A DNA stretch of 7,653 nt from an uncultured Clostridium sp. (GTDB lineage: Bacteria > Bacillota_A > Clostridia > Lachnospirales > Lachnospiraceae): contig CAMWKN010000060.1 in assembly GCA_947174825.1 (NCBI GenBank), positions 1 through 7,653 on the forward strand, written 5' to 3'. Under the pieces are notes generated by a model that saw nothing but the letters and a program-made list of their open reading frames with translations, was not told where the DNA came from and did not search any database. Both the position numbers and the translations under genes were made by a program. Positions 6,947-7,653 of the stretch are shown here, piece by piece (positions within the stretch are counted from its first letter, which is position 1; each line of letters begins with the position of its first letter).

Positions 6947-7078
6947 TTAACCACTCATATTGCACGCTACTAGCACCATGCCCTTTGTATCATCAAAGGA
7001 AAATATAATTTTTTTTTCTTTGATTTGAGAATAGTCATAATAAAAATTTACTGGTTCAACTTCTAGTTCTTTTCTCAT
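6947..7078 (-). CDS. Small unrecognised ORF whose stop overlaps the next gene's ribosome binding site
   Basis: A 43-codon frame from ATG 7078 to TAA 6947-6949. It starts MRKELEVEPVNFYYDYS, contains KIIFSFDDTKGMVLVACN (23-40) and ends MSG. Composition looks protein-like: alternating charged and hydrophobic segments that could form two beta strands. The stop codon runs into the AAGGAGG that serves the downstream GNAT, an arrangement expected for translational coupling. I see no ribosome binding site before the ATG. The frame stays open nine codons further upstream (from ATT after a TGA), so it may be the tail of a lost gene rather than a complete one. A run of nine A's lies inside it. No family is recognised. 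Confidence 0.45.
   Translation of the reverse strand: MRKELEVEPVNFYYDYSQIKEKKIIFSFDDTKGMVLVACNMSG
6992..7024. repeat. AT-rich inverted repeat (hairpin) inside the small ORF
   Basis: ATCAAAG (6992-6998) and CTTTGAT (7018-7024) are exact inverted repeats. Pairing can extend to about 12 bp through the flanking A/T runs, including one G-U pair. It lies about 45 nt upstream of the ribosome binding site of the first GNAT, so an mRNA hairpin could influence coupling. It is not followed by a T-run in either direction that would make it a terminator. Confidence 0.45.
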
Positions 7079-7182
7079 TTTATAAAAACATTCATAAATG
7101 TAAATTCACACAAGAGACTGAAATGGCTCCTTAGGGTTAAATGAAATACATATTAACAACAATTATGAATAGTAAATAGCAT

Positions 7183-7199
7183 GCACTTTTAAAATGTGC
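7183..7199. repeat. Palindrome at the transcription start of the operon (operator or 5' hairpin candidate)
   Basis: The 17-bp sequence GCACttttaaaatGTGC has 4-bp arms (GCAC/GTGC) around an AT core that is itself nearly symmetric. It lies about 9-25 nt downstream of the predicted transcription start of the operon promoter. That position suits a repressor roadblock site or a 5'-stabilising RNA hairpin. No specific regulator can be named. Confidence 0.4.
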
Positions 7200-7214
7200 T
7201 CAATGTGTATTTAC

Positions 7215-7243
7215 ATAATAGCTGATAAGAGTTCTACTGTCAA
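7215..7243 (-). promoter_or_regulatory. Near-consensus SigA promoter of the acetyltransferase operon
   Basis: On the minus strand TTGACA (7238-7243) is separated by exactly 17 nt from TATTAT (7215-7220): a perfect -35 and a -10 with one mismatch. Transcription would begin near 7208, about 130 nt before the small ORF and about 275 nt before the GTG of the first GNAT. No other promoter of similar quality was seen down to the terminator at 3739-3765, which supports a single operon of about 3.4 kb. Confidence 0.8.
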
Positions 7244-7300
7244 GTAAATAATACCATAGCTGCCTTTAAAAGTCTTTAATTACCTACAGTATTTGCAAAG

Positions 7301-7314
7301 TCCATTGTAATGGA
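7301..7314. repeat. Perfect 6-bp inverted repeat, operator-like
   Basis: TCCATT and AATGGA flank a 2-bp centre (GT). The site lies about 60 bp upstream of the -35 of the operon promoter, outside the usual repressor position, but could bind a dimeric regulator or belong to a divergent promoter. The 2-nt centre makes it a poor RNA hairpin. Confidence 0.35.
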
Positions 7315-7413
7315 TTTCTGGTTTGTATGGCGCTCTACTCCCTTCCCTTTTCTTTTCTTCCCCGGTTTCAATACATATATACTTAGGAAAATAATTTTAA
7401 ATTGGCACTGAAA

Positions 7414-7653
7414 GAAACCACCTATCTTAGGTAGAATGGCCTTCAATGGTTTCACTTACGTGAAAGGGAAACTTTTGAAGTGAGATGGTAATACCATGCT
7501 GACATCGTGCCCATAAAGACCATCTTATAAATCCAAACAAGTAAACAAAATAGAGTACCTTGGTAAACTGAACTAATGTTTCAGCCCTTTCCTGCCCGTC
7601 TGTGGGACCTGGTATACCTCAGACTCATTTCCTGTTCTGTCACAGGATTGGGA
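7414..7653. ncRNA. Candidate structured RNA, possibly edge of a group II intron; strand unresolved, truncated at right edge
   Basis: Many inverted repeats are packed into 240 nt. GAAACCA (7414-7420) pairs with TGGTTTC (7447-7453), enclosing CCTA/TAGG (7421-7424, 7428-7431). TCACTT (7452-7457) pairs with AAGTGA (7478-7483), enclosing AAAG/CTTT (7463-7466, 7472-7475). ATGGT/ACCAT (7485-7489, 7493-7497) competes with AGATGGT/ACCATCT (7483-7489, 7519-7525). CTGAA/TTCAG (7568-7572, 7580-7584), GTCTG/CAGAC (7598-7602, 7620-7624) and TCCTGT/ACAGGA (7630-7635, 7642-7647) follow. No open frame competes. The style resembles domain I of a group II intron, but no GUGYG 5' boundary and no domain V are visible, so the family is not established. 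tRNA, rRNA, T-box and cobalamin riboswitch signatures were looked for and not seen. Confidence 0.35.

Larger units (their letters stand above)
7244..7653. other. Stretch of about 400 bases with no supported gene
   Basis: All six frames are broken by frequent stops, and none has a start with a ribosome binding site, so I see no protein-coding gene. The segment holds a perfect inverted repeat (TCCATT 7301-7306, AATGGA 7309-7314), a 26-nt homopyrimidine tract (7338-7363) and a hairpin-dense stretch from about 7414 to the right edge. Together with the operon leader (7079-7243) it forms the only long gap in the window. Confidence 0.7.

Noticed and set aside
6933..6965. ATG start at 6965 for the first GNAT
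   Set aside because: AAGGAGG at 6942-6948 lies inside this extension and correctly positions the GTG at 6930-6932. The extra residues do not look like GNAT sequence.
7244..7653. Protein-coding gene or transposase end at the right edge
   Set aside because: All frames are interrupted by stops within tens of codons, no motif was recognised, and no terminal inverted repeat with a target duplication was seen.
1..7653. CRISPR array, tRNA or rRNA genes
   Set aside because: No regularly spaced short direct repeats were seen, and no tRNA cloverleaf or conserved rRNA segments were recognised on either strand by eye. The only long repeats are the in-frame ATPase modules.

Overview
The window looks like a chromosomal accessory region of a low-GC Gram-positive anaerobe, most plausibly a Clostridia/Lachnospiraceae gut bacterium. 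This rests on AT-rich sequence, strong AGGAG-type ribosome binding sites about 7 nt from the starts, consensus SigA promoters, and protein families common in that group (SpoVK/CbbX-type AAA+, GNATs, stand-alone TfoX C-terminal domain). The assignment is inference; no rRNA or marker gene is present. Every gene I can support lies on the minus strand, so the window reads right to left.

Region 1 (about 1-3740) is one very large gene, open from its ATG at 3613 to the left edge (1204 codons visible, 3' end outside). After an N-terminal tail and a Q/A/P/S-rich linker, the protein carries a degenerate ClpB/ClpA-like AAA+ module without a usable nucleotide site. Three complete CbbX/SpoVK-type AAA+ modules follow, each with intact Walker A, Walker B, pore-loop tyrosine, arginine finger and sensor 2. 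The last two modules repeat with an exact 270-codon period. The gene has its own extended -10 promoter and is separated from the genes to its right by an intrinsic terminator.

Region 2 (about 3740-7243) looks like one compact operon. A near-consensus promoter at 7215-7243 is followed by a 43-codon small ORF whose stop overlaps the next ribosome binding site. Then come GNAT, GNAT, a possible small ORF, a TfoX C-terminal domain protein, a third GNAT, a class I SAM methyltransferase and a truncated aminoglycoside/choline kinase-like phosphotransferase, ending at the terminator at 3739-3765. These are mostly small-molecule or protein modifying enzymes. No substrate can be read from the sequence, and a shared pathway is not demonstrated.

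Region 3 (about 7244-7653) has no convincing coding frame. It contains a perfect inverted repeat, a 26-nt homopyrimidine tract, and from about 7414 to the right edge a dense run of hairpins with competing pairings. This is a candidate structured RNA or the edge of a mobile intron, cut by the window.

The most unusual item is the multi-AAA+ protein. It joins a ClpB-like pseudo-ATPase to three CbbX-type motor modules in one chain, an architecture I cannot match to a characterised protein.
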